From Chromatiales bacterium (GTDB lineage: Bacteria; Pseudomonadota; Gammaproteobacteria; CAMYNG01), in assembly GCA_027021685.1 (NCBI GenBank), contig JALUTW010000155.1, forward strand, positions 1-13,052: DNA of 13,052 nucleotides. Reading direction: 5' to 3'. Each line of letters begins with the position of its first letter. Within the stretch, counting starts at the first letter, position 1. The notes below the pieces were generated by a model. The model was not told the DNA's origin. It made no database searches and was given only the letters and a program-made list of their open reading frames with translations. Position numbers and translations under genes: made by a program. Of this stretch, positions 12,220 through 13,052 are shown piece after piece.

Positions 12220-13052
12220 TCAGTAATGGAAGTAATAAACGAAGTGAAAGAACAACGGCGCCGTATAGGTAAGGCTATCGATGCGATCGAGGATACCACC
12301 GTGTCCCGGCAGCAGACTGCCTGCGTCCTTGACCCCGATATCCCGTTTCAGCGCCGAAATGGTGACATCCCCCACGAACCCGCCGGCACCGATGAGCAGC
12401 CCGGCTGCCAGCGCGAGGGGGAGAGAAAACGGCGTCAGCCAGGGGGACAGCACGAGTGCCAGCACGACCGTGGTCAAGACCCCGCCGGCGAACCCTTCCC
12501 AGGTCTTGTTCGGACTCACCCTGGGAAGGATCCGGTGGCGGCCCAACCAGCGGCCCCACACGTACTGGGCGACATCATTGAACTGGGTCAGAAAGACCAA
12601 GTACAGCACGAGTCCCACCCCGCCGGCAGGATTGCCATCCGTCGCTGGCAACACCAGCAGGTAGGCCAGATGACTGATGCTGAATACCGTGGTCATCAGC
12701 CCCCAATGGATCACCCCCGCCGCACGCAGGAACTCCCGGGTCTCCCCAATCATCACCATCCGCATGGGCAGCAGCAGGAATACATACACCGGGATGAAGA
12801 TGATGAACATCCCGTACCATTCCCGGGCGATCCACCAGTACTGCACGGGAATGGACAGGTAGGCCCAGAACAGTACCCGCCGGTCGGCACGCCTGGTGGG
12901 AATGATGGAGAAATACTCCTTCAGTGCCAGGAAGCTGAGGAAGGCGAAGAACGCAATGGACACCGCGCGCCCTACGACCAGAGCAATGGTGAAAATGGTC
13001 ACCATCACCCACCATGAACGCACGCGCAGCCGCAGCTCCTCGTGCCCTCCTT
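12220..13052 (-). CDS. Phosphatidate cytidylyltransferase, YnbB-like CdsA, 5' end outside the window
   Basis: A polytopic inner-membrane enzyme that makes CDP-diacylglycerol from CTP and phosphatidic acid. Seen: about seven to eight hydrophobic helices. PRVSPNKTWEGFAGG is followed by the CdsA signature SALKRDIGVKDAGSLLPGHG and GILDRID near the C-terminus, complete with its lysine, aspartate and histidine residues. An internal GTG at 13023 would give 267 residues, but the frame stays open to the window edge and the extra codons (EELRLRV before RSWWVMV) resemble the RIRTWW region of E. coli YnbB as I recall it. The true start therefore probably lies beyond 13052. YnbB-type proteins are a second CdsA branch often coded with acyltransferase or CDP-alcohol transferase genes, which fits the downstream PlsC-like gene. 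By eye this gene is less GC-rich than the lptD operon. Confidence 0.92.
   Translation of the reverse strand, partial: GGHEELRLRVRSWWVMVTIFTIALVVGRAVSIAFFAFLSFLALKEYFSIIPTRRADRRVLFWAYLSIPVQYWWIAREWYGMFIIFIPVYVFLLLPMRMVMIGETREFLRAAGVIHWGLMTTVFSISHLAYLLVLPATDGNPAGGVGLVLYLVFLTQFNDVAQYVWGRWLGRHRILPRVSPNKTWEGFAGGVLTTVVLALVLSPWLTPFSLPLALAAGLLIGAGGFVGDVTISALKRDIGVKDAGSLLPGHGGILDRIDSLTYTAPLFFHFVYYFHY

Noticed and set aside
12195..12299. A 35-residue N-terminal extension of the PlsC-like protein
   Set aside because: The extension lies over the end of cdsA in another frame and carries no family sequence; the ATG at 12194 gives the usual membrane-anchored N-terminus.

Overview
The window looks like a chromosomal segment of a high-GC gammaproteobacterium. 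The order lptD-surA-pdxA-ksgA with divergent amgK-murU is the arrangement known from Pseudomonas. The YnbB-type cdsA and the GCS2 ligase plus M14 hydrolase pair would also fit Chromatiales/Ectothiorhodospiraceae-like bacteria, but the genus is a guess. Coding density is high, and several starts are GTG or TTG. No tRNA, rRNA, CRISPR array, transposase or phage gene was seen.

Layout. Positions 5169 down to 1 run leftward (minus strand): amgK (MurNAc/GlcNAc kinase), murU (MurNAc-1-P uridylyltransferase), a 344-bp repeat-rich gap, a GCS2-family glutamate-cysteine ligase-like gene, a gap with an 11-unit heptanucleotide array, an M14-type (AstE/AspA-like) zinc hydrolase, and the 5' part of an exported TPR protein. 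Positions 5238 to 11195 run rightward: a DUF1624 membrane protein, lptD, surA, pdxA and ksgA, tightly packed with ATGA or GTGA overlaps at two joints. The two runs diverge from a 68-bp spacer with overlapping -10 elements. Positions 13052 to 11550 run leftward again: a YnbB-like phosphatidate cytidylyltransferase (truncated at the window edge) and a PlsC-type acyltransferase, convergent with ksgA across a 354-bp repeat-rich gap.

How the genes fit together. The central block concerns the cell envelope. AmgK and MurU return MurNAc from cell-wall turnover directly to UDP-MurNAc. LptD inserts LPS into the outer membrane, and SurA chaperones LptD and other barrel proteins. PdxA (vitamin B6) and KsgA (16S rRNA dimethylation) are the usual passengers of this operon. 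The DUF1624 gene sits between amgK and lptD and overlaps lptD, so it probably also acts on envelope sugars. That is inference.

The most unusual content is non-coding. In-register heptanucleotide arrays (GGGTGCT type) end 9 and 18 bases before the start codons of two successive minus-strand genes. A second heptad family (TCTGTCY) and a dispersed ACGCAGAG-type repeat fill the other gaps. One gap has the layout of a small inverted-repeat (MITE-like) element. No new protein-coding defence or mobile system was identified.
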